Origin: Betaproteobacteria bacterium
GTDB taxonomy: Bacteria; Pseudomonadota; Gammaproteobacteria; Burkholderiales; SG8-39
Direction: 5' to 3'
Assembly (NCBI GenBank): GCA_009693235.1
Contig: SHXR01000031.1
Location: 1 to 51,392 of the forward strand
DNA: 51,392 bases
The position numbers and the translations under genes were made by a program. Positions 33,733 to 44,024 of this stretch are shown here, piece after piece. The first letter of the stretch is position 1, and each line of letters opens with the position of its first letter. Below the pieces are notes generated by a model. The model saw only the letters and a program-made list of their open reading frames with translations. It did no database searches and was not told the DNA's origin.

Positions 33733-35352
33733 ATGTCAACCAAATCCATTGCTCGCCGCGTCGTACTGTTGGTCCTCTTCGCCTGCGCACTTGGCGCACG
33801 CGGCGCGACGGCAATCGATATCGGAGTGGTCGATGCGCTTGCTTTTGGCGATAGCGATGAGCGTTCCGCTGCGATTGCGAAGTTGGTGGATGAGGCTGAT
33901 CCACGTGCTATAGCACTGCTCGAAGCATTGGGCAGTGGTGATTTGCAAACGGCCGGCAAGCGGGTTTTGATCGTTAAGGGCAAGGACGCGTTCGATGCGG
34001 TGACCGGCGAGCGCGTGTCGCCGCTTCCTCCCGTCCGTGAAGATGTCGTTGCCAACAACCGGGTGCGCCGCGAAATTGCCGGTGCGCTCGGTGTGTTGAA
34101 ACTACTGTCAACGGAACGTGCCGTTCGGCTGGGGGCGACGAAAGCGCTCGCTCTCAGTTCGGACGATGCGCCGTTGCCAAGCGTCAAGAAGGCGCTCGAA
34201 CGGGAATCGGACGACGAGATCAAGGCCATTCTCGTATCCATCATTGCCAGTGCCGGCTTGAAGAGCGACATAGTCGAAGAGCGTATCGCGGCGGTGCGTG
34301 CGCTGGAGCATTCAAGCAATCCGCAGACCCGCACGTTATTGGTCCAGCTACTCGAAAAGAAATCCGATGGGACGTATGCCGAACCGGATGAAGGCGTGCG
34401 GGGCGCGGCGAGCATCAGCCTGCGGACGGTTGAAAATCGGCTCGCATGGGGTGAACGCGTGGGGCTCGTGTTTGCCAGCTTGAGTCTTGGCAGCGTGCTC
34501 CTCCTTGCTGCATTGGGCCTGGCGATCACCTATGGCCTCATGGGCGTCATCAACATGGCGCATGGCGAGCTCATGATGATTGGTGCCTATGCCACCTATG
34601 TGGTCCAGAATGCTTTCAAAGTCTATGCGCCGGAATGGTTCGCGTGGTACCTCGTGCTGGCGGTGCCCATCGCATTCGTTGCCTCGGCGCTGGTCGGCAT
34701 GGTGTTGGAGCGGACCGTCATTCGGCATCTGTATGGGCGTCCGCTTGAAACCTTGCTTGCGACCTGGGGTATCAGTCTGCTTCTGATCCAGGGCGTACGG
34801 ACGCTCTTTGGCGCGCAGAATGTGCAAGTCGAAAATCCTTCCTGGATGTCGGGGGGCATCGCGATTCTTTCCAATGTGGTGTTGCCGTGGAACCGCATAT
34901 TCATCGTTCTTTTCGCCGCGCTGGTCCTGGTCGCTATCTGGCTCCTTCTCACCCGCACCCGGCTTGGCCTGTTCGTGCGCGGTGTCACGCAGAATCGTCC
35001 GATGGCCAGCTGTGTCGGCGTGGCGACCGCGCGTGTGGATACGCTCGCTTTCGGCGTCGGTTCCGGGATTGCGGGACTGGGCGGATGCGCCCTCTCGCAG
35101 ATCGGCAATGTCGGCCCTGATCTTGGACAGTCGTACATTGTCGATTCCTTCATGGTCGTGGTGCTGGGTGGGGTGGGGCAACTTGCCGGCACCGTCTACG
35201 CAGCACTTGGACTCGGCTTCGTCAACAAATTGATCGAGTCATGGTCGGGCGCGGTGGTCGCAAAGATTGCCGTGTTGGTATTCATCATCATCTTCATCCA
35301 GAAACGACCGCAGGGGCTCTTCGCCTTCAAAGGCCGGGCGCAGGAGGCCTGA
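33733..35352 (+). CDS. urtB: Urea ABC transporter permease UrtB
   Basis: About 539 residues from ATG 33733 (a GTG at 33649 would add 28). After a signal peptide, residues 25-240 form an alpha-helical HEAT-like periplasmic domain (SAAIAKLVDEADPRAIALLEALGSGDLQ, then RREIAGALGVLKLLS), as is usual in UrtB. The C-terminal 290 residues are the branched-chain-type permease with ITYGLMGVINMAHGELMMIGAYATY and a final VVVLGGVGQLAGT loop. It pairs with UrtC in the inner membrane to form the channel. Confidence 0.94.
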   Translation: MSTKSIARRVVLLVLFACALGARGATAIDIGVVDALAFGDSDERSAAIAKLVDEADPRAIALLEALGSGDLQTAGKRVLIVKGKDAFDAVTGERVSPLPPVREDVVANNRVRREIAGALGVLKLLSTERAVRLGATKALALSSDDAPLPSVKKALERESDDEIKAILVSIIASAGLKSDIVEERIAAVRALEHSSNPQTRTLLVQLLEKKSDGTYAEPDEGVRGAASISLRTVENRLAWGERVGLVFASLSLGSVLLLAALGLAITYGLMGVINMAHGELMMIGAYATYVVQNAFKVYAPEWFAWYLVLAVPIAFVASALVGMVLERTVIRHLYGRPLETLLATWGISLLLIQGVRTLFGAQNVQVENPSWMSGGIAILSNVVLPWNRIFIVLFAALVLVAIWLLLTRTRLGLFVRGVTQNRPMASCVGVATARVDTLAFGVGSGIAGLGGCALSQIGNVGPDLGQSYIVDSFMVVVLGGVGQLAGTVYAALGLGFVNKLIESWSGAVVAKIAVLVFIIIFIQKRPQGLFAFKGRAQEA

Positions 35353-35355
35353 GCG

Positions 35356-36531
35356 ATGCGTGCGCTCCTTACCAGGTTGTACGGCACGCGCGGTTGGACG
35401 GCGATCGGCGTTTGCATCGTCCTTTTGTGCGTGGCCATGCCGCTTGCCAATCTCGTCGCCACACCCGGTAGTGCCTTCCACGTCTCGGATTATTTCGTGA
35501 CGCTGGCGGGCAAGATCATGTGCTATGCGATGGTCGCGGTGGCCCTGGATCTCGTTTGGGGATACGCGGGCATCTTGAGCCTTGGGCATGGACTTTTCTT
35601 CGCGCTGGGTGGCTACGCGATGGGGATGTACCTGATGCGCTCGATCGGCACCGATGGACATTACCAGACCGAGCTGCCCGACTTTATGGTGTTTCTCGAT
35701 TGGAAGCAATTGCCCTGGCAGTGGTGGAACACCGACCAATTCTGGTGGGCGATGATTCTGGTCGTGGCGGTGCCCGGTCTCCTTGCCTATGCATTCGGTT
35801 ACTTCGCGTTCCGATCGCGCATCAAAGGCGTGTACTTCTCGATCATTACGCAGGCGTTGACCTACGCCGCGATGCTCTTGTTCTTTCGCAACGAGACGGG
35901 GTTTGGCGGCAACAACGGTTTTACCGACTTCAAGCGCATCGTGGGCTTTGCGATCGCGCGCCCGGAAACGCGGATGAGCCTGTCTATTTTGACGGGCCTC
36001 GCGCTGATTGCAACGCTCCTTATCGCGCGCACTATCGTGACCTCACGTTTCGGTCGCGTGCTCACCGCGATTCGCGACGCCGAATCACGCGTCATGTTCT
36101 GCGGCTACGACACCAGCCGCTACAAGCTGTTCGTCTGGACGTTATCGGCCACGCTTTGCGGCATCGCGGGCGCACTGTATGTCCCGCAGGTCGGCATCAT
36201 CAACCCAAGCGAGATGTCGCCCGCCAATTCGATCGAAATTGCCATCTGGGTGGCAGTCGGCGGGCGCGGCACCTTGATCGGTGCGGTGCTCGGAGCAGGA
36301 CTCGTGAATGGCGCAAAGAGCGTCTTTACGGTTCTCATGCCCGAGTACTGGCTGTATGTGCTTGGATTGCTGTTCATTGTCGTCACGCTTTATCTGCCCA
36401 ATGGCATCGTTGGTTGGATCACCGAAAAAATCGGCTGGCGCGGTGGGGATTCTAGAATGGCGTCAAAAGTTGGGATAGCAGGCGTGCGGCCGCAGCAAAC
36501 CCCGCCGGTCGCCGGCGAGACGGCGCGATGA
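35356..36531 (+). CDS. urtC: Urea ABC transporter permease UrtC
   Basis: A 391-residue LivM-type permease with about 9 helices: DLVWGYAGILSLGHGLFFALGGYAMGMYLM, then NNGFTDFKRIVGFAIARPE, the EAA-like loop LTAIRDAESRVMFCGYDTSRYKLFVWTLSA, and IAIWVAVGGRGTLIGAVLGA. It starts 3 bases after urtB and overlaps urtD (ATGA). It acts as the heterodimer partner of UrtB. Confidence 0.95.
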   Translation: MRALLTRLYGTRGWTAIGVCIVLLCVAMPLANLVATPGSAFHVSDYFVTLAGKIMCYAMVAVALDLVWGYAGILSLGHGLFFALGGYAMGMYLMRSIGTDGHYQTELPDFMVFLDWKQLPWQWWNTDQFWWAMILVVAVPGLLAYAFGYFAFRSRIKGVYFSIITQALTYAAMLLFFRNETGFGGNNGFTDFKRIVGFAIARPETRMSLSILTGLALIATLLIARTIVTSRFGRVLTAIRDAESRVMFCGYDTSRYKLFVWTLSATLCGIAGALYVPQVGIINPSEMSPANSIEIAIWVAVGGRGTLIGAVLGAGLVNGAKSVFTVLMPEYWLYVLGLLFIVVTLYLPNGIVGWITEKIGWRGGDSRMASKVGIAGVRPQQTPPVAGETAR

Positions 36532-37355
36532 GCACTGCTATGCAATCCTATGAAGGGGGAAGCGTATCGGTCGATGTGAATTTCTCCCATATCGCCTTGC
36601 CTGGTTTGGATGCTTCGCATGGGGCGGTCCTCTACCTGGATGACATCACGGTGAGCTTTGACGGGTTTCGGGCGCTTAACAAGCTCTCGCTGATGATCGA
36701 AACCGGCGAGTTGCGTTGCGTCATTGGCCCGAACGGCGCGGGTAAGACGACGATGATGGATGTCATCACTGGGCGCACCCGACCGGATGCAGGTAGCGCG
36801 TTTTTCGGACAGACCATTGATCTCCGACGCTTCAATGAGGCGGACATCGCCAAAGCCGGCATCGGCCGAAAATTCCAAAAGCCAACCATCTTCGAACATC
36901 ACACCGTTTTCGAGAACCTCGAATTGGCGATGAAATCCGACAAGCGCGTGCGCCGCACCTTGTTGACGCGTATGAACGGCGACGAGCACTCGCGTATCGA
37001 TGAAACGCTCACGCTCATCCGCTTAAGTGACAGCCGTCAGCGGATTGCAGGGCTCCTTTCGCACGGCCAGAAGCAATGGCTGGAGATCGGCATGCTGCTC
37101 ATCCAGGAACCTAAGCTGCTGCTGCTTGATGAACCGGTGGCAGGCATGACCGACGAGGAAACCGAGCGGACCGCCGAACTCTTTCTGTCATTGGCCGGCA
37201 AGCACTCGCTGGTGGTGGTCGAACACGACATGGCATTCGTCGCCTCGATCGCCCGCAAGGTCACGGTGTTGCATGAAGGCAGCGTGCTCGCAGAGGGCCC
37301 GCTCGCCACAGTGCAGAACGATGAACGCGTGATCGAGGTCTACCTTGGGCGATAG
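36528..37355 (+). CDS. urtD: Urea ABC transporter ATP-binding protein UrtD
   Basis: A 275-residue ABC ATPase of the LivG type. Walker A GPNGAGKTTMMDVI; Q-loop region GRKFQKPTIFEHHTVFENL; the ABC signature is weak (LLSHGQKQWLEIGM) as is normal for UrtD; Walker B LLLLDEPVAGMTDEE; switch histidine in VVVEHDMAFV. It has an extra N-terminal 33 residues before LYLDDITVSFDGF. An inverted-repeat element separates it from urtE. Confidence 0.94.
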   Translation: MSTAMQSYEGGSVSVDVNFSHIALPGLDASHGAVLYLDDITVSFDGFRALNKLSLMIETGELRCVIGPNGAGKTTMMDVITGRTRPDAGSAFFGQTIDLRRFNEADIAKAGIGRKFQKPTIFEHHTVFENLELAMKSDKRVRRTLLTRMNGDEHSRIDETLTLIRLSDSRQRIAGLLSHGQKQWLEIGMLLIQEPKLLLLDEPVAGMTDEETERTAELFLSLAGKHSLVVVEHDMAFVASIARKVTVLHEGSVLAEGPLATVQNDERVIEVYLGR

Positions 37356-37363
37356 GGTAAAGA

Positions 37364-37512
37364 TGAACCGCAATGGACGCCAAGGACGCAAAGCTTTCGA
37401 GAATGAAGGCGCACTCCTTTGGGCATTCCCAACTGTACGGATTGAATTTGCAGCGTTTGCAACATTGCGAATCTTCTTATCCCATTGCGTCCTTGGCGTC
37501 CATTGCGGTTCA
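37364..37512. repeat. 149-bp MITE-like element with perfect 28-bp inverted repeats
   Basis: The left arm 37364-37391 begins TGAACCGCAATGGACGCC and the right arm 37485-37512 is its exact reverse complement over 28 bases. The 93-base interior has no useful frame. It sits between the urtD stop (37355) and urtE start (37534), inside the operon. No transposase or clear target duplication is seen. As RNA it would form a long hairpin between the two ATPase genes. Confidence 0.92.
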
Positions 37513-37533
37513 AATCGAACTGGCCATTAGCCA

Positions 37534-38226
37534 ATGCTCACCATCACCAACCTCAACCAGTATTACGGCGGCAGCCACATTCTGCGTAGTGTGAGCTTCG
37601 ACGTACCGCACGGCTCGGTCACTACGCTGCTTGGCCGCAATGGTGTGGGCAAGACGACGCTGCTCAAGACGTTGATGGGCTTGGTGCCGCCACGCACCGG
37701 ATCAATCCGGTTCGGGGAGCATGACCTTACCAAAATCCCTTCGCATGAGCGGGTGCGGGCCGGCATCGGTTATGTGCCGCAGGGGCGGGAGATTTTCCCC
37801 CGTCTCACCGTCGAAGAAAATTTACGCATGGGGCTTGCGGTGCGTGGACGCAATGCGCGCATTCCTGAGCAGATCTACGACATGTTTCCGGTACTGAAGA
37901 AAATGCTCGGGCGCCGTGGCGGCGATCTTTCCGGCGGTCAGCAGCAACAATTGGCGATCGGCCGAGCGCTCGCCGCCCAGCCGAAAATCCTCATTCTCGA
38001 TGAGCCCACCGAAGGAATTCAACCGTCGATCATCAAGGATATCGAGCGCGTCATTCGCAGCCTGGCCAATAGCGGCGAGATGGCGATCCTGCTCGTTGAA
38101 CAGTATTACGACTTTGCCCGCTCGCTTGCCGATCAATACATCGTCATGGAACGGGGCGAAATCGTGCGACGCGGGCAGGGTGCGACGATGGACGCCGACG
38201 GTGTGCGTGAATTGATGAAGGTATGA
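37534..38226 (+). CDS. urtE: Urea ABC transporter ATP-binding protein UrtE
   Basis: A 230-residue LivF-type ATPase. Walker A LGRNGVGKTTLLKTLMG, signature LSGGQQQQLAIGRALAAQPKILILDEPTEGIQPSIIKDIERVI (signature and Walker B), switch histidine position replaced in the usual way (LLVEQYYDFARSLADQY). The start is ATG 37534 after the repeat element. The urease accessory gene ureD follows 7 bases later, joining transport and hydrolysis in one transcript. Confidence 0.95.
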   Translation: MLTITNLNQYYGGSHILRSVSFDVPHGSVTTLLGRNGVGKTTLLKTLMGLVPPRTGSIRFGEHDLTKIPSHERVRAGIGYVPQGREIFPRLTVEENLRMGLAVRGRNARIPEQIYDMFPVLKKMLGRRGGDLSGGQQQQLAIGRALAAQPKILILDEPTEGIQPSIIKDIERVIRSLANSGEMAILLVEQYYDFARSLADQYIVMERGEIVRRGQGATMDADGVRELMKV

Positions 38227-38233
38227 TGGTTGC

Positions 38234-39070
38234 ATGCTCTTGCATGAACCAATTGCCACCGCGAGTTGGCGCGCCGCGCTTGCCCTCACCTATGAACTCC
38301 GTGATGGGCGCACCGTTCTGGCATCCCGCCGCCATGATGGGCCGCTGGTGGTGCAAAAGCCGCTCTATTCGGAAGGGCCTGCGATTTGCCACACGATTCT
38401 CGTGCATCCGCCGGCCGGTCTGGTCTCCGGCGACGAACTGGAGATCAACGCTACGCTCGGCACAGGCTCCCATGCGCTGCTCACCACGCCCGGGGCGGGC
38501 AAGTGGTATCGGTCGTCCGGTCCGTTTGCGAGACAATCGGTCAATCTTCAGATTGGTGCGGGTGCGGTGCTCGAATGGCTCCCCCAAGAGACGATTTTCT
38601 TCAACGAGACGCGCGCCGATGTGCGACTGGATGTCTCGCTCGCTACCGATGCGAGCTTCATCGGCTGGGACGTGTTTTGTTTTGGCCGAACCGCGTCGCG
38701 TGAACGATTTGAGCGTGGCGAGTGCCGGTTGTCGACCACGATTCGTCAGGGTGGTAGGCCCGTTTGGATGGAGCGCGGCATCGTTCGTGGCGGCGATCCA
38801 TTGCTGAGTGCTCCGGCTGGGCTTGCGGGCGAACCGGTGACCGGCGTGTTGGTCGCAGTCGGCTGCGGTGTGACGACGGCACTTCTGCAGGCCTGTCGTG
38901 CGCCGCGACCGCGTACCGGCGACGGCGCTGTCACGATGCTGCCCGGTGTGTTGGTGGCGCGATATCTAGGACCAAGCAGCGAAGCCGCGCGCGCCTATTT
39001 CATCGAGCTATGGAGCTTGATTCGACCGGCGCTGATCGACCGTGCAGCAAACATACCCCGCATCTGGTGA
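38234..39070 (+). CDS. ureD: Urease accessory protein UreD
   Basis: A 278-residue UreD (UreH) scaffold, which binds apo-urease and recruits UreF and UreG for nickel insertion. Typical patches: PLYSEGPAICHTILVHPPAGLVSGDELEI, ALLTTPGAGKWYRS, LEWLPQETIFFNETRADV and GWDVFCFGRTASRERF. It is the first of ureDABCEFG and directly follows urtE. Confidence 0.94.
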   Translation: MLLHEPIATASWRAALALTYELRDGRTVLASRRHDGPLVVQKPLYSEGPAICHTILVHPPAGLVSGDELEINATLGTGSHALLTTPGAGKWYRSSGPFARQSVNLQIGAGAVLEWLPQETIFFNETRADVRLDVSLATDASFIGWDVFCFGRTASRERFERGECRLSTTIRQGGRPVWMERGIVRGGDPLLSAPAGLAGEPVTGVLVAVGCGVTTALLQACRAPRPRTGDGAVTMLPGVLVARYLGPSSEAARAYFIELWSLIRPALIDRAANIPRIW

Positions 39071-39085
39071 ACTTAAGGTAACACT

Positions 39086-39388
39086 ATGGAATTGACTCCA
39101 CGCGAACGGGACAAACTGTTGATTTTCACTGCCGCGCTGCTCGCCGAACGACGCAGGGGGCGCGGCTTGAAGTTGAACTATCCGGAGGCGGTGGCCTTCA
39201 TCAGTGCTGCTATCATGGAAGGTGCGCGTGACGGTCGATCGGTATCCGATTTGATGGGCTATGGTGCGACGTTGCTGTCGCGCGCCGATGTCATGGAGGG
39301 TGTGCCCGAGATGATCCCTGACATTCAAATCGAGGCCACATTTCCGGACGGCACGAAGCTGGTGACCGTGCATCATCCCATCCCCTGA
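39086..39388 (+). CDS. ureA: Urease gamma subunit
   Basis: A 100-residue gamma subunit, the normal size. [50 protein letters not shown] and [27 protein letters not shown] are highly conserved across bacterial ureases. It is part of the (alpha-beta-gamma) trimer in the cytoplasm. Confidence 0.97.
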   Translation: MELTPRERDKLLIFTAALLAERRRGRGLKLNYPEAVAFISAAIMEGARDGRSVSDLMGYGATLLSRADVMEGVPEMIPDIQIEATFPDGTKLVTVHHPIP

Positions 39389-39399
39389 GAGCGGCCCCG

Positions 39400-39744
39400 A
39401 TGATTCCAGGCGAAATGCGCATTGCCGGCGGTGATATCGTTTTGAACGAGGGCCGACCGACCGTAACCATTGAGGTGGCCAATACCGGCGACCGTCCTAT
39501 TCAGGTCGGGTCGCATTATCACTTCTTCGAAACGAACGATGCGCTTTCGTTCGATCGCAAGCTTGCGCGCGGCTTTCGATTGAATATCGCAGCGGGCACC
39601 GCGGTGCGCTTCGAACCCGGTCAGACCCGCACGGTCGAGTTGGTTGCGGTGGCCGGTGCGCGCGAGATCTACGGATTCCAGGGGAAGGTGATGGGACCGC
39701 TTGATGGTGCGCGACGCAAGCCAGTGCGAGGGGCGAAGCCATGA
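39400..39744 (+). CDS. ureB: Urease beta subunit
   Basis: A 114-residue beta subunit: [82 protein letters not shown] is the standard core. The end overlaps ureC by four bases (ATGA), so the beta and alpha chains are probably made in step. Confidence 0.97.
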   Translation: MIPGEMRIAGGDIVLNEGRPTVTIEVANTGDRPIQVGSHYHFFETNDALSFDRKLARGFRLNIAAGTAVRFEPGQTRTVELVAVAGAREIYGFQGKVMGPLDGARRKPVRGAKP

Positions 39745-41444
39745 CCGCAAAAATCTCTAGGCAAGCGTATGCGGAGATGTTCGGTCCGACCGTTGGCGAT
39801 CGCGTACGCCTAGCCGATACGGAACTATGGATCGAGGTCGAAAAAGATTTCACCGTCTATGGTGAGGAAGTGAAGTTTGGCGGCGGCAAGGTGATTCGGG
39901 ATGGCATGGGACAAAGCCAGCGTGTCGCGGCCGACATCGCCGATACCGTGATCACCAATGCGCTCATCATCGATCATTGGGGCATCGTCAAAGCAGACAT
40001 TGGTATTCGCGCGGGCCATATCTGGCGTATCGGCAAAGCAGGCAATCCCGATATCCAACCGGCGATCACCATTCCAATTGGGGCCGGTACCGAGATCATC
40101 GCCGGTGAGGGCATGATCGTCACCGCAGGCGGTATCGACACGCATATCCATTTCATCTGTCCGCAGCAGATCGAAGAGGCGCTCATGTCGGGGGTCACCA
40201 CGATGATCGGTGGTGGAACGGGGCCTGCAACCGGTACGTTCGCGACCACCTGCACGCCGGGGCCCTGGCATATTCATTCGATGCTCTCGGCTGCCGAAGC
40301 ATTTCCGATGAATCTCGGTTTCCTTGGCAAGGGTAATGTCAGCGTGCCAGAGCCGCTGCGGGAGCAGGTCCGCGCAGGCGCCATCGGCCTCAAGTTGCAT
40401 GAAGACTGGGGCACGACGCCCGCCGCAATCGACAATTGTCTGTCGGTGGCCGATGAAATGGATGTGCAGGTCGCGATTCATTCCGATACCTTGAATGAAT
40501 CCGGATTTGTGGAAGCGACCATCGTTGCATTCAAGGGTCGCACCATTCATACCTTCCATACCGAAGGGGCGGGCGGTGGCCATGCGCCGGACATCATTCG
40601 TGTCGCGGGCGAGCCGAACGTACTGCCCTCATCGACCAATCCGACGCGGCCCTACACCGTCAACACCATCGCCGAGCATCTGGACATGCTGATGGTGTGT
40701 CATCACCTCGATCCAGCGATCGCTGAAGACGTGGCCTTCGCCGAGTCGCGCATTCGCCGCGAAACGATCGCCGCCGAAGACATCCTGCACGACCTGGGCG
40801 CATTCAGCATGATGTCGTCTGACTCGCAGGCGATGGGCCGTGTCGGCGAGGTGATCATTCGTACCTGGCAGACCGCCCACAAGATGAAAGTGCAGCGCGG
40901 TGCGCTGACCGGCGATTCGAAGGACGCTGATAACGCGCGGGTCAAGCGCTATGTCGCCAAGTACACGATCAACCCGGCCATCGCGCATGGTGTGGGACAT
41001 GTCGTCGGCTCGATTGAGCCTGGCAAGCTCGCTGATCTGGTCGTTTGGAAACCGGCATTTTTCGGTGTGAAGCCTTCCATCATCATGAAAGGCGGCATGA
41101 TCGCGGCCGCCGCAATGGGTGATCCGAACGCTTCGATTCCTACACCACAACCGGTGCACTATCGCATGATGTTCGGTGCCTACGGCAAGGCGTTGCGTAG
41201 CTCGCTTACCTTCGTCTCTCATGATGCGCTCACCAATCCCGCGGTTCGCTCACTTGGCCTCACGCGTCCGCTGGAAGCAGTGCACGGCACGCGCGGTATC
41301 GGCAAGCGTCACATGATCCACAATGACTATCTACCGCGCATCGATGTGGATCCGGAAACCTATGAAGTGCGCGCCGATGGCGAGTTACTCGTGTGCGAAC
41401 CGGCCAAAATGCTGCCGATGGCGCAGCGCTATTTTCTATTTTGA
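39741..41444 (+). CDS. ureC: Urease alpha subunit (catalytic)
   Basis: A 567-residue nickel hydrolase that splits urea to ammonia and carbamate. Nickel ligands and catalytic residues are all present: [12 protein letters not shown] (HxH), the carbamylated lysine in [12 protein letters not shown] (about residue 217), [16 protein letters not shown], the flap [10 protein letters not shown] with its cysteine and histidine, and the aspartate region [18 protein letters not shown]. No anomaly seen; the enzyme should be active if UreDEFG load nickel. Confidence 0.98.
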   Translation: MTAKISRQAYAEMFGPTVGDRVRLADTELWIEVEKDFTVYGEEVKFGGGKVIRDGMGQSQRVAADIADTVITNALIIDHWGIVKADIGIRAGHIWRIGKAGNPDIQPAITIPIGAGTEIIAGEGMIVTAGGIDTHIHFICPQQIEEALMSGVTTMIGGGTGPATGTFATTCTPGPWHIHSMLSAAEAFPMNLGFLGKGNVSVPEPLREQVRAGAIGLKLHEDWGTTPAAIDNCLSVADEMDVQVAIHSDTLNESGFVEATIVAFKGRTIHTFHTEGAGGGHAPDIIRVAGEPNVLPSSTNPTRPYTVNTIAEHLDMLMVCHHLDPAIAEDVAFAESRIRRETIAAEDILHDLGAFSMMSSDSQAMGRVGEVIIRTWQTAHKMKVQRGALTGDSKDADNARVKRYVAKYTINPAIAHGVGHVVGSIEPGKLADLVVWKPAFFGVKPSIIMKGGMIAAAAMGDPNASIPTPQPVHYRMMFGAYGKALRSSLTFVSHDALTNPAVRSLGLTRPLEAVHGTRGIGKRHMIHNDYLPRIDVDPETYEVRADGELLVCEPAKMLPMAQRYFLF

Positions 41445-41449
41445 CCTCC

Positions 41450-42010
41450 ATGATCGAGATCCGTACCAAACTGAAAATCCGGCAAAGCGCTTACCAGCTC
41501 GCGGTGGGCGGTGTGCTCCGCTTGCCGTTCGAGCAGCGGCAAAAAAGCCGTATGCGCGCGACCCTCGTATCGGGTGAAGACCTCGCCCTCATGCTGCCGC
41601 GCGGTGAGATTTTGCGGGGTGGGGATTTGTTGGTTGCCTCGGATGGTCGCGTCGTCGCGATCGAGGCCGCGGTGGAAAGCGTTTTCCATGTGGAATGCGC
41701 ATCACCGGTCGCGCTCGCACGCGCCGCGTACCACCTTGGGAATCGCCATGTCGCGGTAGAGGTCGGCGATGGTTTCTTGCGATTGGTAGCCGACCATGTA
41801 CTGGAAGATCTGCTGACAGGGCTTGGCGCGGTCGTGAAGAAAATCGAAGCACCCTTCGAGCCGGAAGCGGGCGCCTATGGGGGCGGACACCAACATGCTG
41901 ACGAGCATTCATCTGGTGCGAGGATCCATGAATTCGGCGCGCCGGTGGGGTCTGAGCATGATCACCACCATGACTGTGGTCATGAGCAGCATGGTCATCA
42001 CCACAAATAA
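41450..42010 (+). CDS. ureE: Urease accessory nickel chaperone UreE
   Basis: A 186-residue UreE that delivers nickel to the urease complex. The start is ATG 41450 (MIEIRTKLK), 5 bases after ureC. The N-terminal domain has [37 protein letters not shown]; the metal-binding C-terminal domain has [12 protein letters not shown] and [20 protein letters not shown] histidine-rich tail ([17 protein letters not shown]) would add extra nickel storage. It overlaps ureF by 20 bases. Confidence 0.95.
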   Translation: MIEIRTKLKIRQSAYQLAVGGVLRLPFEQRQKSRMRATLVSGEDLALMLPRGEILRGGDLLVASDGRVVAIEAAVESVFHVECASPVALARAAYHLGNRHVAVEVGDGFLRLVADHVLEDLLTGLGAVVKKIEAPFEPEAGAYGGGHQHADEHSSGARIHEFGAPVGSEHDHHHDCGHEQHGHHHK

Positions 42011-42677
42011 TCTAGCGCGGCTCCTGCAGCTGGTGAGTCCGACGCTGCCGGTCGGCGCGTATAGCTATTCGCAAGGGCTCGAAGCGGCGTTGGAAGCAGG
42101 AATCATCCGTGACCGGGCCACCGCGTTGCAATGGATAGGCAATGTGCTCGAGCTTGCCGCCGGAACAATGGAAGCCCCCGTCCTCGCGCGTCTCTGTCGT
42201 GCCTGGTCAAGCGGTGATATGAACGAGATCTGTCGCTGGAACGATCAATTTCTGGCGAGCCGTGAGACCGCCGAGCTGCGCGCCGAAACGGTGCAGATGG
42301 GTTATTCGTTACGCCGCTTGATCGTGGAGGTTGCGGTCATCGACCAGCCTTCGATCGAGGCATTGAACGCGATCGAGGAAGTTTCCTTTCCGGCGGCGTT
42401 TGCTTGTGTGGCCACGGCGATGGGCATCGACCCGCACCAAACGTTGCTTGGGTATCTCTGGTCGTGGTGCGAGAACCAGGTCATGGCAGTCGTGAAAGCC
42501 TTGCCATTGGGGCAGACGGATGGTCAACGCTTGCTGTTAGCGCTGGGTGAGCGATTGCCGGCGATCGCGTCTGCTGCAATGTTGCGTCCCGACGAGCTGT
42601 TATCGAATTTCGCGCCGGGGTTGGCAATTCTGTCGAGCCGCCATGAAACGCAATACAGCCGCTTGTTCCGGTCATAG
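41991..42677 (+). CDS. ureF: Urease accessory protein UreF
   Basis: About 228 residues from ATG 41991 ([37 protein letters not shown]), the usual UreF opening. Earlier in-frame ATGs lie within the His-tail region of ureE and give no conserved sequence. UreF acts with UreD and UreG in nickel insertion. Conserved end: [32 protein letters not shown]. Confidence 0.93.
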   Translation: MVITTNNLARLLQLVSPTLPVGAYSYSQGLEAALEAGIIRDRATALQWIGNVLELAAGTMEAPVLARLCRAWSSGDMNEICRWNDQFLASRETAELRAETVQMGYSLRRLIVEVAVIDQPSIEALNAIEEVSFPAAFACVATAMGIDPHQTLLGYLWSWCENQVMAVVKALPLGQTDGQRLLLALGERLPAIASAAMLRPDELLSNFAPGLAILSSRHETQYSRLFRS

Positions 42678-42721
42678 GCGAAGGCGAAAAGCATGCACCA
42701 TCGACATCATAGGAAAATTTC

Positions 42722-43354
42722 ATGATTACCTCGCAACGACCTGGTTCCACCGAAACGTTGCGGGTCGGCATCGGTGGCCCGGTTGGCTCCGGCAAGACGG
42801 CGCTCACGCTAGCGCTGTGCCGCGCGCTCCGCGATCGCTACAACATTGCCGTGGTCACGAACGATATCTACACCGAAGAGGATGCACAGTTTCTGGTGCG
42901 CAACGAAGCGTTGGCGCCGGAACGCATCATCGGCGTGGAAACCGGCGGTTGTCCGCATACCGCGATCCGCGAAGACGCCTCGATCAATCTCGAAGCGGTG
43001 TCACGACTCAACCGGCGCTTTGCGGGCTTGAATGTCATTTTCATTGAAAGTGGCGGTGATAATCTGGCCGCCACGTTCAGTCCGGAGCTGTCCGACTTGA
43101 CGCTCTATGTGATCGATGTCGCGGCGGGCGACAAGATTCCACGCAAGGGCGGCCCCGGCATTACCAAGTCTGATCTGCTGATTATCAACAAGATCGATCT
43201 CGCGCCGATGGTGGGGGCCTCACTGGACGTCATGGATCGGGATGCCCGCAAGATGCGGGGCGAGCGACCCTTCGTATTCACGAACTTGAAATCCGGCCAT
43301 GGTCTCGATGTCGTGATCGGCTTCATCGAGCGGGAAGGATTGATGGTGACATGA
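42722..43354 (+). CDS. ureG: Urease accessory GTPase UreG
   Basis: A 210-residue SIMIBI GTPase that powers nickel transfer. P-loop [21 protein letters not shown], the metal-binding CPH motif in [16 protein letters not shown], switch region [17 protein letters not shown], and the guanine motif NKID in [11 protein letters not shown]. Last gene of the urease operon, followed by a hairpin shared with the convergent Mla operon. Confidence 0.96.
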   Translation: MITSQRPGSTETLRVGIGGPVGSGKTALTLALCRALRDRYNIAVVTNDIYTEEDAQFLVRNEALAPERIIGVETGGCPHTAIREDASINLEAVSRLNRRFAGLNVIFIESGGDNLAATFSPELSDLTLYVIDVAAGDKIPRKGGPGITKSDLLIINKIDLAPMVGASLDVMDRDARKMRGERPFVFTNLKSGHGLDVVIGFIEREGLMVT

Positions 43355-43376
43355 GGGGATGTCGGAGAGGCCCCTC
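43353..43376. terminator. Possible bidirectional hairpin between ureG and the lipid transport operon
   Basis: GAGGGG (43353-43358) and CCCCTC (43371-43376) pair around a 12-base loop, spanning the ureG stop and ending 4 bases before the convergent lipoprotein gene's stop. No T-run follows on either strand, so the termination mode is unclear. Confidence 0.35.
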
Positions 43377-43379
43377 GCC

Positions 43380-44024
43380 TCAGCGCCCCTTGTCGTTTTT
43401 CAATGCCGCCGCCATCGCCACTTCCAGTTCGGCAAGAATCCTGCTTAGCGCGACATCGAACGCGGCAACCAGCTGATCCGGACTTCGATCAGCGACCGGC
43501 ACACTTCGGGTGAATGATCGGTCGAGGAGCGTGGGGCCTTCAGTGTCGTCCCGCGCGAGGAGGAATCGGATCCCAATGATCGCCCGCGGCGCTTGCGGAT
43601 TGCGATAGTCGCCGTGCAGCGTCCATACCGAACCTTCCAGGACCAGGCGCGCATCAATATTGGAATTCATCGGCACGATGGCGCTGAACAAGCGGGCATC
43701 GGCGAGCCAACGCATGGTCCGTTCCGTCACCATCGTCGCGGGTAAGGCGAGAAATTCGTTGTAGAAATCGGTCTCGAAGCGGAGGTCGGTAGCGCGATAC
43801 ACCAGCGGCCGGCTATCGAACGGCTGGGCGACGACGAAGCGATTGACGCGCAAAGCAAGTGGTATGTGTCCGGCATTGGTGGGGCCGGTTCGCTCGGCGT
43901 TCAGTAAATACGATTGCTTGACCGGGGCCGGACGCGAGGGTCCGGAGAGGCTGCATGCGTTAGCCAGCAGTACGCAACCGATCAACGCCCCGCGGGCCAG
44001 CCAAGTCATTGCGCGTTCTTTCAT
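43380..44024 (-). CDS. ABC-type transport auxiliary lipoprotein (PqiC-like)
   Basis: A 214-residue lipoprotein with the lipobox LLANAC (cysteine near residue 24), then SYLLNAERTG and LALRVNRFVVAQPFDSRPLVYRATDLRFETDFYNEFLALPATMVTERTMRWL, matching the PqiC/DUF330-type outer-membrane partner of MCE lipid transporters. It is the last gene of the minus-strand mla-like operon; its ATG overlaps the MCE gene stop (ATGA). A second ATG at 44009 would also serve. Confidence 0.88.
   Translation of the reverse strand: MKERAMTWLARGALIGCVLLANACSLSGPSRPAPVKQSYLLNAERTGPTNAGHIPLALRVNRFVVAQPFDSRPLVYRATDLRFETDFYNEFLALPATMVTERTMRWLADARLFSAIVPMNSNIDARLVLEGSVWTLHGDYRNPQAPRAIIGIRFLLARDDTEGPTLLDRSFTRSVPVADRSPDQLVAAFDVALSRILAELEVAMAAALKNDKGR

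Noticed and set aside
33702..34529. A 275-codon minus-strand open frame across urtB
   Set aside because: Low-complexity Ser/Arg/Ala sequence antisense to UrtB; no homology that I recognise.
37364..37512. CRISPR array or insertion sequence
   Set aside because: Only one inverted pair with no spaced direct repeats, no cas genes, and no transposase reading frame in or near it.
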